Both the position numbers and the translations under genes were made by a program. The notes beneath the pieces are model-generated. The model was not told the origin of the DNA and did not search any database. It saw only the letters and a list, made by a program, of their open reading frames with translations. This document shows positions 34,716 through 48,268 of a DNA stretch of 64,000 bases, one piece after another (within the stretch, counting starts at the first letter, position 1; each line of letters opens with the position of its first letter). Source of the DNA: Trichoderma breve (Eukaryota > Ascomycota > Sordariomycetes > Hypocreales > Hypocreaceae); NCBI RefSeq assembly GCF_028502605.1, contig NC_079234.1, positions 5,518,001-5,582,000 on the forward strand, in the 5' to 3' direction.

Positions 34716-37700
34716 CCTTTTGGCGACACTTGAATACTCTCACCAGCACAAGAAAGAAAGAGGGTTAAATTCGAGGAGCAGGATGGGCCATGACTTATAT
34801 CATGGCCGCCTCTCTCGCGGCCAAGCGTGAAGGACCATCTCGACCGATTTCCCAAGGGAGGTTTTTGCAGCTTGTGTTGCTATTTTTGACTTTCAAATGG
34901 CACTAATTATGCCCATCTGGAACCCACGACGCTTGTGTCCAGAGCTGCGCTTAGAGCAGCCAATGAGCTTCATTCAGACGCAGCTCCCTGGACCGTGGAG
35001 GGCGGTGGATGTGCGGAAGAGCAGCTTTAGCGGGAGAGATACTGGCCGGGGTTGGGCCAACCACCGAGGCGAGAAAATTCCTCTTGGATGCCTGTCTGGA
35101 CCCGCGGACATGTCACCCACACCGAACGCCACAGCGGAAAGAAATGGGCGATGGCTGGACGAGTTACCCGCACGAGTTGCTCGTATGTCTGTCCGAGAGA
35201 CCCGCTGGTCAAGGGCTAAAAGCCTCTGGCCGCTTGGCCTGGGCCTTTTGGGCATGATGACGCCGAAAAAGGTGCCATGCTACCAGTACCTACTGCCAGT
35301 ATTGGCATCCCCATGAGAACGTGGGCAGCAGCTCGGCCATGAGAGAGCCATGCCCCGAGGCCCTGTAGGCGGTGCCGTCCATCCCAGCGGATGGCCATGT
35401 GTTCACACGCATCACATCCCGTGTAATGAGCAGCACCCGTGCAAACGATGGTGTGTCGTTCAGCATACTCTGTGCTAGTCGGTACCTTGCTTTTCATTTG
35501 GAAATGCTGTCAGACATGCCGCTGCATTGCAATGTACAGTGCTTACTGTACTTGAACTCTGTTTTGCTTGACATGAACGAACGGAGCAACTAGAGCGAGA
35601 GCTGCCAGGGTCTTCTCTCCATCTCCCATCAAGAGCCCAACGGCCTAAGCCGCATCGGCGACTTGCAGCGTATTTGGACGAAGGAGGTTGCAGATCGAGA
35701 CCCCGGCAGCAAAGCTGATGGTGTCGTCTTCATTAGCAGCAAGGCTTGGGTCTCCGCAGTACATGTGAATACTCGCAGTAGCTTCTTAGTAGGTAGGGCA
35801 CCTGAGCAGTACTCGAAGACGGTCGCCAAGATGAATCACAACGGAATTGTGCAAAACGCTGCCCACCGTCCACAGAGGCGTTTGTGGGTTTCTGCCGTTG
35901 GCGGGATTGTTGCAGCAGTGCTAAGGCAGCGTAATGCTCGCACCAAGCAGGTACAGAGCACCCAACTGTCAACAGCCGAGTCGTGGAAGAGGAGTTCGGG
36001 TACACGCGAGTAAGGTGACCTCACCGTGCCTCAACAGGTACCGATGATCCCCCAGTACTGAATACCCGGTAGATGTCGGTACCAATAATTGCTGCCTTGG
36101 GAGCTGGTATCCATAGAAGGTCAATATTATGGCCAGAGCGGGCTGCAAGAGACAATATCCTCGCAGCGAGAGGAGCCAGACCCTGGCCGGCTTTTCTGTA
36201 GGTCGAGGTAGGGATTTCCAGCGCTGCTCTGAGAAGCGGCATCGTCTCCCCGCAGATGCCGAGCACAAGTACGAGTACACGGGTGACTGCGGCATTGTAG
36301 CGCAAGGCATAGGTACTACGTACGACGGGAAACCCACAGGGGACGCAAGGGAGTCGAGCAACGATGCCGAGAACGAAGTACGAGTACTGCACTTGTACGA
36401 GGCCCTGTGCTCGGATTGCCTGTACGAGCAGCTGTACTGCACCTAGTACGAGTACCTCTGTACTCTGTCGTTGGGATAGGTCCGAGCGAGGAAAGAGACA
36501 AGGTGAGGGTTCCTTCAGTGGCGGCAGAGTTGCGCACTAGCGGCCTGTCCCCGCTGCCCAAAAATGCTTCCGGCCACGTTGATTCGACGGCGGGATGTGA
36601 CGAAAAGCTGGCTCGTGCAGCAAGCGGCAGGGGCCGCGGGACCAACCGAACTGTAGCGCCTTCCCTGCGCAAGGACCAGTCCCTGCCAACAGACCACCTA
36701 GCGATCGAGATTGGCTCACTCGCGCAGGTAGCGTGGCGCGCTAGCAGGGGACCGGGCTGCACGAAATGGCCAATCACACGCGCTGGGGGTCCGCTACAAA
36801 GGCAAGTCCGCACTTTCGACCGATCTCAGTGAGGAGAAAGGGAAGGACAACACCGCTCGCTCCTTCTCAGTTGTATCTGGCTTCGCGGCTGGTGTGGCTG
36901 ACTGAATGAGTGAATAAAGAAGGAGAGAGTGGGCCGGGGTAGTATTTGGGAAGTTGGATTGCTGCTGCTCTTGCTTCTCTTGTCGATGGAGATGGAGATG
37001 AGATAACGCCAATGAAAAAGTCCATTTGCCTAAAACGGCTGAATTCAGTGCCGTGCCGTTGAGAAGAACAACTGATGGTAGCAGAGTGGATTGGGCGAGA
37101 TATCAGGTACCTATTCATTCTCCTGTGCCCTATTGCGATTTTCTAGGTACACCGTTTTCAAAGTCAGCATATTCCGTGTCTTGCACGAGGGAGCATCCAA
37201 TTTTCCGCGATACAACGGCAAGACAACAACGGTCCCGAATGAGACAAAAACGGCTCTCCTTCTACTGCTTCCAAAGGGAAAGCAGCACACATCCCTGCTT
37301 CTATCAGATGTCCGTTAACCCCTCACTCTGGCCCAATCCCGGGCTAAATTTGGCGACGGATCCTGCGGCCATCTGTTCATGCTCGCAGCCGGGCGCTTAG
37401 ATACAAGCTACTGTCCCCTCTGTTTGTCATGACGCGGCAAATCACACTACTGGCGCTATCGCGGTGCCATGGATGGCCATCACTCAGCACGCACGTGTCT
37501 GCCATGGCCGCCGCGTGAGACCACAGCTTTGATGCTATTTTTAATTTATCCCGGAATTCCCCTTCTATCTCTTAGTAATTGTGGCCTAATCTTTTCCGTG
37601 ATAGACCTTCCTGCGTCTGCGTCTGATCTCGTCTGATCTCGGCTGTCGTGAACCGCTAAGCGCCGAGGCCAAAGCGCGATATGCAAAGCAGTCAAGGTCA

Positions 37701-39112
37701 ATCACCTTGCCGCTGGTGGCATCGATCTCAAATGCTACAGATTCGTGTGTTGTCGTCGGATAGGCGTCACATCGTTTCCACTCGCTTCTTCGAGGGCGTT
37801 AATCGTGGGAGTATAAAACCTGATGGGCTCGCGCTCGCTAAGATTCGTGCTGCTCGTGACGAAGCTGTGTATGACACATGTTGTGTCGTTGGGCTGCCCA
37901 CGTTTTTCCAGCATCTTTCGAGCCGCTGCTGTTGGATCTCGCAGGAACCCCGCGTCTCTTAGCATCGGCTTTTGGAGGTGTCTAGTGCGGCACTGAGCTA
38001 CTCTACATGTCGTAACACCGTCTCTGCTTCTGCTATTACTAGCCACCTACTTACTAAAGCTCTATCTATATACGACTACCTTACTATTCACACCAGGAGT
38101 ACTTTTGGATTTCATGGGTTGGACTTACACAATCTTGTCAGGGCCGCCTTGGGCAGATATTGCAAGGATACCACAGGATACTTGTCGTCTACCGCCGTGC
38201 CTTCGCAACATGGCCTCGCCTCCCTGTCCCGCAGCTGGAGCTGGGACCATTCCATCGCCGCCGCGCAGTCTCGGCTACCGACCTCGACCCCTCAATGCCC
38301 GATCGCACCCGGATTAGTACTCGTACACGGGCAGGAATTTTGGTTACCCACGGAGTATACTACGAAAACTCGTGCTACCCGGTAGTTCTTGGGCTAGAAG
38401 GTAGTGTCAAGACTTGGCCTCGAAAGTGGGTGACCCCAGTGTCTCTCGAAATCGAGACCAAAAAAATCGACGGCTCCATTGCCTTTTCCCCCGTCCCTCG
38501 TCCTGATTTCTCCGGCCTTGAACATGCTCGGCTCAGTTCTCTGGCACATACGAAGTATACGGATACAAACACTCATCCATTATCCACGAGTAGTGCGGCC
38601 GTGCGTAACAGGGGGGCTCGCCAGCTCTCCGACGACATACGATCATCAACGCCGATAGGTGCTCATTACTCATTGATTAATCTCTCATCTTCAGCCTCAA
38701 GGACGCCACATGCACTCTGTCAAGCTAATCACCGTTTATCACGCTCCATCAGGGCACACGGCATTGAGCTCTCACATTTCATGCCATCAACTCGCAGATG
38801 CCCGCACACAGTGTTAGGACGACTAGCCTCTGGGGCTGCCAATCTAGCTTATACCAGAACATTGCGGAGCAGGTATTTGCGCGAATACTCGTACTCATCC
38901 CTCGCTACTAGACAGTTTGTCCGCCCCGATCTCGCCAGTAAGGTAAAAAGTAGGCTATTTTCCGCGTACGACTAATGCTACTGTACTTGACCTCTTTGAA
39001 AGGGCAATTAGCGTCCACCCATCCTGATGCGGATACGCGCAGCTCTCCAGTCCAGCTCGTCCAAGGCCGGCTCCAAACAGGTCCCTAGTACGAGAACATG
39101 CATGACAGCTTC

Positions 39113-39130
39113 GAGTCAGTCAGTCAGTCA
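39113..39130. repeat. (CAGT)n short tandem repeat
   Basis: About four to five consecutive CAGT units in gene-free DNA. Minor feature. Confidence 0.8.
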
Positions 39131-42100
39131 GCCAGGTCGGGTCTCGCACTGTCGGAGAGAAAAGAGTCCATCTGAGCAACTTGACTGATCAAATTAATAA
39201 TTCGATTACGACTCTATCCTTGCTTTTAAGATTGCTGAGTGACTGGTAATATTTTACACCAAGGCAGGGGGGAGAAATGACAGCTCTCCAGGAACAAAGC
39301 CGAGCTACATCCACGAGTGGGAATAAACCCAAAGGCATCCTCTTCCGAGGCCGTCCAGGGCCCTTATCCCCAGATGCACAGTACAGAATCAATTTGCTGT
39401 GGAGCAGATGCAGTACTTTTACTAGTGGATCTTCCGGGTGGTGTGCTTCCGAAGCCCATGAAATTTTTGTCTCTCTTGACTTGATGCTCTTACGGAGTTT
39501 ATAACAGCAGTCGAGGTTAGCGTGTGATTTGCCATGGATCTTGTTCTCTCGCCGTAGATTACCTGTCCGAGTGCATGCTCGTGCCAGGCGGTAGTACAGT
39601 GTGCGATTCAGCGTGATCGAGAGAGTCGGTGGTGTACATACTTGCACATGTCGATCGCACTTCGTCCGAGGCCACCTCGCACACCAAGCCAGTTATGTAT
39701 GCTCGTCTACGCTGTGGAACTCGGGGCAGAGCTGCGAACCATCCACCACGCAGCAAAGATTGGGGCGCATTTATTCACGGCCATGTGAGCCCTCGAGATG
39801 GGGGTTTCACGCAAAGCCATTGGTGGACGTCTGGTGCTCTGGGTGTTTGAGGCTGGTGGTGGACGGAAATGAGCAGTGTCAACGACTGGCCCATCACTTT
39901 TCGACTTTTCTGTCTCTCTCTCGGATCGAATCCTCTTGGTGGCTGGTGGCTTTTGTGGGTGGGATTTAGCTTCCCCTCCTGGCCAAGAAGCAGCAGAGAG
40001 AGAGACAAGGGGACCAAGATTGCTTTCCCTTGCCGTCGGGGGGGCCTGTATGTCTTGCGCACTGTGGCGAGACGGGTGCTATTTCCTAGCTGGTGATCAT
40101 CAGGGCATCAGAATTGGTCTAAAAGACCCTAGCGGTGGACTTTTTAGCTCGGCCTATCACACTATTCGGCCGGATCGGATAGGCTCATTGCCTTGCCTCT
40201 TCGTACAAGTATGGGGTAAGCTCAAGGATTCCTGCTTGTGCTTGCTCACCTGCGTAAACGTGAACCCTGCGAGCTTCGTGCAGCTCGGTCCCGGCGGGCT
40301 TAGAGCCAGACTACGGACGGCCCTTGGCTCATATTCCTCCTCACGACTTGTGCTCCGTACTTCTGACGAGTAGTTGTCCTCCGTTATGAAGTTGACGGGC
40401 GCCCCCATTCGTCGTCTAGCGGGAGTCTAGCGTTTGTTAGCAAAGCCGTTTGTGAAGAAAATCGGCTCAACATTCTCCGTGCCCGTAGTCCGTAGTCCGT
40501 TAACTACCTTGCTCAACGCCGTAGTTGTGTGAGACACCACGAAAAGAGCAACAACAAAAAATCCCCCCAGGGAAAAAAACACCGCCCTGGTCTGCCGCAC
40601 GTTACGCCGCCCGCGGTGGATTCTTCTTTTCTCTTGGGATTTTCTTTTGCGTAATACTGTCTCTGGGTCGGTTTCCACCTCAAAGATAGCGTCATAGAAA
40701 CTCCGTTACACGATAAACATGTCGGTGAGCAACGGCCAGGCCAGGCCTGAGAAGCCATGCCATGGTAGCTTGTGTCCATGCTAGTCATTTGTCTTGCCGG
40801 CGCCGTTTCCGTTGCGTGAGGTAAATGCAAGGCATTGGCGGAGACTGGGGGTCCTTGGAGACGGGAGCGAAGCACTAGTTTGCTTTCTTTCTTAATCAGC
40901 TGGCTAGTGAGAGACGGACTTTGGCTTGGAGGAGTCGAGACAAAGATTCACGGCCAAGGGCGGGTTTACTGTGCTCGTGCAGTCACCGTATATGACTCTA
41001 CGAGTACAATCGTGCAAATCAGGTGGGCCGTTGCAGCACGTTCACGTTGTAGGGTAGCCAATATTTTTGTTCTCTCGCTCTCTTCTCTTCCGTTCTTGTC
41101 CGCTCCGTCGACGACTTGCTGAAATGGCGATTGATGCGATTGATGGAAATCTGGCCAATGGGCAGCGCGGAGGCCGGTGCCGCGCTGTGATTGGGCCTTG
41201 GGAGTGAAATTGTGCCGTGCCCAATTGGCCTGCGTGACCTCGCCGGCACGTGGAGTCTGGAATATCGTCGCCTGGATTGGCTGCACAAGGGACATGAGAT
41301 TTCGGCCTTTCGAACCATCTTGGCAACTTGGCTGTTCAATCTTCTTTTTTTCTCGTTGCCTGATATCAAAGCGAACCCCCGCTCGTCATCCATAACCCGG
41401 TGGTACCTGTATCAACCGGGCAATAAGGTAAGACATACATGTACCGCAACGCAGATGGAGAGCAACGAGGGGGGATCATTATCGTCCCATTCCCTCCCTG
41501 CACCTGTCCTCTAGCTCTCTGGCTAGTAGCACGAAATGCCTCTGCCGGCTTGATAGTCTCATGCACAGTAAAGATACAGTATGCGCAGGGGCCAGGGGTC
41601 TTGCAGCTGCTGCTAATGGAGGGCTAGCACGGGCCACAGCGCATGAGACCACACCCCCCCATTTCTGTGTCTCCCACGGGCTCTGTCTGGCTGGCCTCTC
41701 TCTTTGTCTCTCTCAAGGTTCTTTTTTTCCCTCACCAATCTTGCTGCTTATCGCCAATTGGAGCCTCTGCTTCTGTTTTCCCGCCGTATACGATGTGGGG
41801 TAGCGGCTGGGAGGCTGGCTCGATTCCGAAAGAAAAGATCGGCTCCCTTGTCCTGGTGTCACGTCGCATCTCGCTGCTTGACCGAGGTCGCTAGTCTATC
41901 TAGCATCCCAGCGACGTTGTCGTGATACCCGTCTGCCCTATCACGGCTGGCGGTGGCTTGCAGGGTTTGGGGGATAGCTTGCTTCTGATAGAGCCCAGCT
42001 GCTAGAGGGCTAGGTCGTCGGCCGGCCGTGATCAAGGTTGCGCAAGCTCCAGATCCTCATTATGCGCGAGCGGCGCCGCACATGGAAGCTATTGTGTAAG

Positions 42101-44482
42101 ATTCGGCCTATCGAGATTGACCGCCGTGCGGCCGAGCAGCATCTTAACCATTATCATCATCTGTGCTTAGTTCAGTCGTCATTGTGCTAGCATTGGGAAG
42201 CCGACAGCCGAGACTTGCCTGCTCAGCATGGCGAATTCACGTCACCGCAACAAGGGTGAACAAGCAGAGGCAAGCATAGACGGACCCTTCCCTACAGATC
42301 GAAGCAGACCGAAGCAGACCGAACAAGGCCTCGACTCGCTCAACAACTTGTGTTCGTACTCTGATACTGATGCCCGTGCTGGTCTGGTATGCTCCAATGC
42401 TGCCATGTCTCAAACTTGTGCTTCCCGTTGCCGCCACATCAGTCCCGTGTGATGAGATGAGCCAAAGTCATTATGAGCCGGACCGTCCCACTAGCTCGCC
42501 CGAGGTCATCACAGAGCCAACAATGTGATGTGATGATCGCGGGCTGGGGACTTTCAATCTCTTGCCCGTTCATCACCTAACACTCATTCTTCAATTGCCC
42601 AAAGAGGCAAGCATGCAAGCGTTAATGATTATCAGAGTAGCGCCCAGAGAAGCCGTGGCCGGTTGGTGGCCGACTGTGGGGTCTATCACAATGACAGAAC
42701 CAACACATATGCACTCTTGCCGTTCGCACTTACACGGGAGATCAAGACGCCAAAGACATGCAGAAGTGGGAACGGTCAACGGTCAAAGGATTCTCGGCCT
42801 CGAGCGTGACCGTTTACAAACATGGCAGCTGAGACAGTCTCAAGCCACTGGCCGGCCGATTTACGCCTAGAAGGCTAGTCGGCCTCACCGACTACTGCAC
42901 GAAAGAGTACTTTGTTGATCGGAGGCTGGAGAAGGAAAAAAAAATCTTGGGCTCCAAGACGGGTCCCAAGATGGAGCCGTTTGGTTTTTTTTTCACCCTT
43001 CTATTCTCGCTTGGCCTGCGAGGGAAAAGATTTCGTTGAGTCACGAGGCCACAATGACGGCATCTGATATTCCACCGCCAGTTTACGGAGTGGCTTTTGT
43101 GAGGTCCTTGCCTTGCCCTTGCTTGATTTGCAGTTGATGGGGCTTCGTGATGCTGACGGAGGAGACGCTCGGGTCGGTGTTTACATGTGTTGAGTGACAG
43201 AGTGTCACCTTTGATGTGTTGGGTCACCGAGATTTGGATTTGCAAGGTTACGGAGCACTTACACTTTTAAGCAAGTGATGTCGTAGCAGACATTCAACCA
43301 CCTGCGAGACGGGGCGGGGATGCATGAGTGCAGGGCCAGGACGGAAGCAAGACGGACGAAGCCTTTTCGGCCCCCTTGCCTCCCTTCTCTCGCCTGTCTT
43401 GAGTGCTTCTGTTTCTCGCAGCACTGGAAGCCCGCTTCCCATGCTCCGTGCATACAGGCACAGAGAGACTGCACTGAGATCCTTGCTTGTGCATGAATGA
43501 TCCGTCATTGTCGACAAGGACCGAACTCGAGCTTGTCTGCATCCTAGTCGGCTGCTAGAGTCTAGAGATCACGGCGCCTAAGCGCCGGCTATATTTGGAC
43601 GAGCACCGGCGACAACGGTCTTGATCATTACAGCAAATCACGAAGCTCGACAACCCTGCACATGCTCCACAGATGGGACCAGTGCGGCAGCCTCCATGGG
43701 CGGCCAAGGCGATTGACTGGCTGGAAGAAACGACACCATCTGCCAGTGTTTGACTGATGGTCCAATTGATCCTGTCGTCTTCGCGCCGCCCTCACGGCAG
43801 AAGGGACCAGCCTCAGGCGCCAATAGGAACCAGCTCTTTGACTCTAGCACCGCGCCCAGTTGTGTCACCTTGTTCTCGTACGGGCCTGTGCTGTGCTTGT
43901 CGTTCTTTCGGCCTGTGGGACTGCTATTCTTGTCCCCCGCAACGACTCTCGCAAGCCGGATCGGTGTGCTCATCACATCGCATTACAGACTAGCTCTGGT
44001 GCTGACTACCGGGACTGAGTCCCCTTGCTCAAACGCGCAGCTGTAGGCGTATGCGTATTTTTGCCCGCACGAACTCGACGGGTGGTCCCTGAGATGCGAC
44101 CTTCGGCCCTCACGAAGAATACTTATCAACCGCTAGCCGCCCACTGAGACGCAGAATTCTCCTCCCCCTTTGCGACCTCTGTCTCGTTTTGGTGACGTCT
44201 ACTCCGTATCGAGCTGTTAATTTCCTCCTTGGTTTTGCATTTCTTTTTTACTACCGTAACTCTGAAGACCTACATTGTTACATTGTTCAGCTGTTTCCGT
44301 GTCTCTAGAGAAGTTGCCGGCAACGGCTGCTGATCTTTGTTCTACCTCTTCCCGAGCTATCCCGAAGCACCTCGAAGCTACCTTCACCACTTCCATGTAT
44401 TAAACAGGCCACCTTACCAGAAAAAGAGAAGAAAAGGACGAAAGCAAAAGATTAAGCAAAAAGAGTATATACATCTAGAAGG

Positions 44483-47092
44483 ATGGTACGTAGCAGGACT
44501 GCTTGCACAGATTCCAACCCGGCCGGCCACTAATTGAAAGCTTATCCAGGACTACAACTCCTTCCATGTCGGCGAGAGCCGCACATACCAGGAGATGCGC
44601 CAGAAGCCCGCTCCCCAGAACACCTTTTTTAACCTCAAGCAAGAGCCACAGCAATTTAGGCCGACGTCAGTAGCCACTGAGTTTGTGGACACGGATTGGG
44701 ATGAAGAAGACGACGAAGATGAAGTGAGCGAGGCGGAAGATAACTCACCCCGAGTGAGTCTGCAATCAGTAGGTGGATTCCTTTCCTTTGTGCCCGTGTT
44801 TTTCGGAAGCGGAAACAAGACGCTAACATCGGGTCCTCGCAGTCTGGGCAGCCAAGTATCACAACGCTCTCTTCGTACGACGAGGTCCCCACTCCTCGTT
44901 CCAGTAGAGTACCGCAGTTCTATCTCGAATACTCTCCGAAGCAGGTTGAAGGCCCTCGCGGCCCACACCTCTTCCAATTCCCTGCCGACCAGTACTCGAG
45001 GTACCAAGCAGGTGAGGACGATGCAGTTTTGACACTGTCGCCTATGACTCCGGCTGTGCCTCGGGAAGTTATTTCCCATGCCCGATCATCTCGCTGGAAC
45101 GGCCCTTTCCAATATACCAATGCAGAGCTCGACCCATCGACGCTAGCATCTTGGACGCCCGAGATGGTGGCACAGTCAATGCTCGATGCCGGTATTGAGC
45201 TGGCGATTACGGAGAGGTTCATCGAGAATGACATCAACGGTGCTATCCTGATCACATTGAAGTTTGAAGACCTGAAGGAGCTAAGCATCTCTTCTTTCGG
45301 AATCCGAACAAGGGTATGGCATCAAATCCAGGCATTGATGGATAGCAGGCCTGCCTCTCCCCAGGCTACGACGCCAATTGAGGATAGACCAAGCCGTGAA
45401 GCCAGGAAGGTGATGAAAAAGGACAGCAGTGGCTCGACACGCCGCCATGAGAGCAAGCGCAGGGTTCGCCGAGCTACCGATCCCATTACACCAATGGAAT
45501 CTGTATCCATCATTGGCATTGAACAGGTCATTCCAAAGCCGCACAACTGTTCAAAGGGCGAGAAGTGCTCAAAGTGGAAGAAACAGCAGAAGATCATTGA
45601 GGAGTTCAAGGCCATGAATCCCCATATCGACATCAACAAGGCTAATGGGGCTGTTCTCGTTTATGGCGATGCAGGCAACCCCGACACAGCCAGGGCCCTG
45701 GATCCTAACGAGGCATTCCGGCCGTTTTCTGATTCGGTTCCGTCTGTTGTGGCATCGTCTGACATCCTTGGCCCTGGTGGCCTGCCACCTCTGCAGTATC
45801 TTCAGGAAACGACCCTTCGGAACTTGCAGACTCGCGATCCCCAGGATAACGTCCGCCAATTCCTGAACTTTCAGAGGTCCAACCCGAGCAGTAATGAAGT
45901 GCCACCCACTCCCCCCTTTGAAGTTACACCGTCTGCACAACCTCACCAAGGCTTGAGACGCCTACCAAAGCTGTCCATCCCAGGGAACTCTCAACCCGCG
46001 GCGAGACAGGCACCTCCCCGACCACCTGTATCTCAGCCCGCACAACAGCAACAGCAGCAGGCGTCACGCCGCTCCTCTCCCTTGCAGCAGGAGTTTGTAC
46101 CATATCAGATGGACAAGGCGGATCCATTGTCTCCCGACTTGGAAACCGCAAAGAACCCCTATCGATTCGGGACTCCATTCTCCGAGATGGATGTCCCGAT
46201 CACGGCCGTGCCTCTTGGACCCGTTGCTCGTGACGTCTCTCAGTCGGTGCCTCCCGATATGAACTACCGGGCTGCTCCTACTGTGGGCCACAACCGGTCC
46301 CAGTCGCGAGCTTCTGGTCGCCGCCCGTCTTTCCCTGTTCTTCCCGCCTTGGACGAGAACCGGGCCACTCGCAACTATCAAAGGGCCCCTGAGCCCAGGT
46401 CGGCATCTCCTAGAACTCCAGTCCGACCACACCAGCAGCAGCAGCCCCAGCAGCAGTCTCAACCTACCCAAGCCCCGCCTCGCTTCAATTATCCTTGGTC
46501 ACCTGTTGACCGCACCACGTATGAGCAGGCCATCCCTCCCATGCCCTCAATGGGCCCGGGTGTCTCCAAGGAGGCACCAGAGGCAGCGCCTGCCAACGGC
46601 GTCAGCTTCCAGGGCCCCATGAAGAAGCGCAAGGTGCGTTTGCTTCGTCATGAATGGCAGGACGGCTACTTTACCTTGAAGGGCACTCGCCTGAACATGC
46701 ACAAGGATGCTCAGCAGGTTGATCGCACGCTCGAGTACGTCGATATTGACGACTACGCTATTGCCTGCTCCAGTCTCGCATCTACTTCCAAGCTCAGCGC
46801 AGCTTTCAAGGCCGTCTCTATTTCTCACAACCGTGATAAGAGCGATCCTGTTGGTGCTTTCAGCTTCCAGCTCATCCCTCAGGATAAGAACGGAGCTCGA
46901 CTGCGCAAGCGTGACAGCTCTCTCCAGCCCAATGCCTCAGCTGAGGGTGTCAACGGCACTGGCAAGACTCACCATTTCGCGGTCAAGAACCGTGACGAGC
47001 GCATTGACTGGATGCGAGAGCTTATGCTTGCCAAGGCACTGAAGCAGAAGGGCGATGGCTTCGAGATCAGCGTCAACGGTAACATGATTTAA
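44483..47092 (+). CDS. SAM and PH domain protein (Boi/Pob1-like polarity factor)
   Basis: Exons 44483-44485 (the ATG alone), 44550-44753 and 44843-47092 give 818 residues. The junctions are GTACGT/ATCCAG and GTGAGT/CTCGCAG, both phase 0. The N-terminus reads MDYNSFHVGESRTYQEMRQK, with an acidic run DWDEEDDEDEVSEAEDN near residues 50-65. A SAM domain lies at about 167-235 (TLASWTPEMVAQSMLDAG, NDINGAILITLKFEDLKEL). A long Pro/Gln/Ser-rich linker with two poly-Gln tracts follows. A PH domain at about 660-805 holds VRLLRHEWQDGYFTLKGTRL, DIDDYAIACSS and THHFAVKNRDERIDWMRELM. The SAM-then-PH order resembles yeast Boi1/Boi2 and fission yeast Pob1, which act at growth sites with Cdc42 and exocyst. 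Unlike them, no SH3 domain is visible. Likely a cortical adaptor at the hyphal tip. Confidence 0.9.
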
Positions 47093-48268
47093 GTCATATT
47101 TTCACAAAAAGACATCATATTCAATCTTTTTATCTTCAATTTGATTGTTTTTTTCGTTTCTGTCTGTTTCTTTTTAGTTTTGATGACTTTCCTTTTGTTT
47201 ATAACGAAGAATGAATTATGACCATTTCCTTTTTTGTCCTCTCTCTCTCTCTTCTCAATCTCCTTCAATTCCATTATATCCCCTTCTCTCGCCGAGGCCA
47301 AAAGCAGCAAGACTGCATGCACCTACCTCCGCTGTTATTTATACTTCTCCCGAACCCCCCCTTTTCTTCTCTTCATGCAGAAAACAAACCCCTCCAAAGG
47401 ACAAAAAATCGGCGAGCGAAAGAACAAAGATTTCATAGCGAAAGACGCGCGAATTTGTTTGTTTTGTATTTTTTTGAGAGCTAAGATTGATGATACCTAT
47501 TATTTATAAGTTAGAAAGCGTCCTTCAAAGGATTATGAGAACGATTTTTTGGAAAAACATTGTTGGCTTGGAGAGTTTTTTCGATATGGGGAAGTGCTGG
47601 TTTACAGAAAATTGATGCAATCAAATATATATCAAAATTTACTTGAATATTCTGTGCAGTTTTGATTGTGATTGTTGAGCCCTATGAGACTCTATTTGGC
47701 TGGATTGTTCGACAATAGGTTATATGGGGCTTTTGCCATGCATATGATCTATAAGGCTGGTTGAATTTTACAAACAATCCTTCACGAACCATAATTCTTG
47801 TGCCAATTAGATGGATTTAGTCTCCTGAACTTAGAATAGGCGCATTATATATGACAAGCAGAATTAGATGAGTATGCCACGATTTGCCGAAATGCCGAAA
47901 ACCCATCTTGATTCTAGGGTAGAACGCCTCTGAGAAGCCATACAACACTCCACCCTCATGACAACTCGACTGCCTCTCCAGAAGATACATTTCTACTCAT
48001 GTTTTTCAGATAGAGCATAATAAGTATATATAGTACCTTTACACTATCTTACATCTCTTCCAACCAGGCGTCTTGATCCGACCATTTCCAACCCCTCGGA
48101 TCAAGTACGCCCAGCGGACCGGTTTCCCTTTTCTTTTTTAGCATGACATATATACGTTAATCTTGGCCCTCTCTTATTCTTTCGTTGCCCAATTCCCCCG
48201 TCTTCTTATTCTGTCCGTATTCTCTTTTTCTTCTTTCTTTCATCTTCCCCTTGCCCGTCGTCTCCTTT
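47093..48268. other. Convergent 3' intergenic region
   Basis: 1,176 bases between convergent stops, AT-rich and with T-rich runs after 47093. ORFs here are short and low-complexity. Nothing supported. Confidence 0.4.

Larger units (their letters stand above)
34143..44482. other. Very long divergent intergenic region (10.3 kb)
   Basis: Separates the minus-strand PRO1-like gene from the plus-strand SAM-PH gene. Many short ORFs exist on both strands, none with recognisable domains; the longest (38160-38975, plus) is discussed in findings. Near 34655-34715 the minus strand is strongly CT-rich, a plausible start region for the PRO1-like gene. A cluster of three GTACGAGTAC motifs lies at 36269-36455, another copy at 38317, and TACTCCGTA at 44200. 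Short tandem repeats include (CAGT)n at 39115-39130 and GTAGTCC copies near 40485-40499. No transposon termini or transposase remnants were recognised. Confidence 0.5.
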
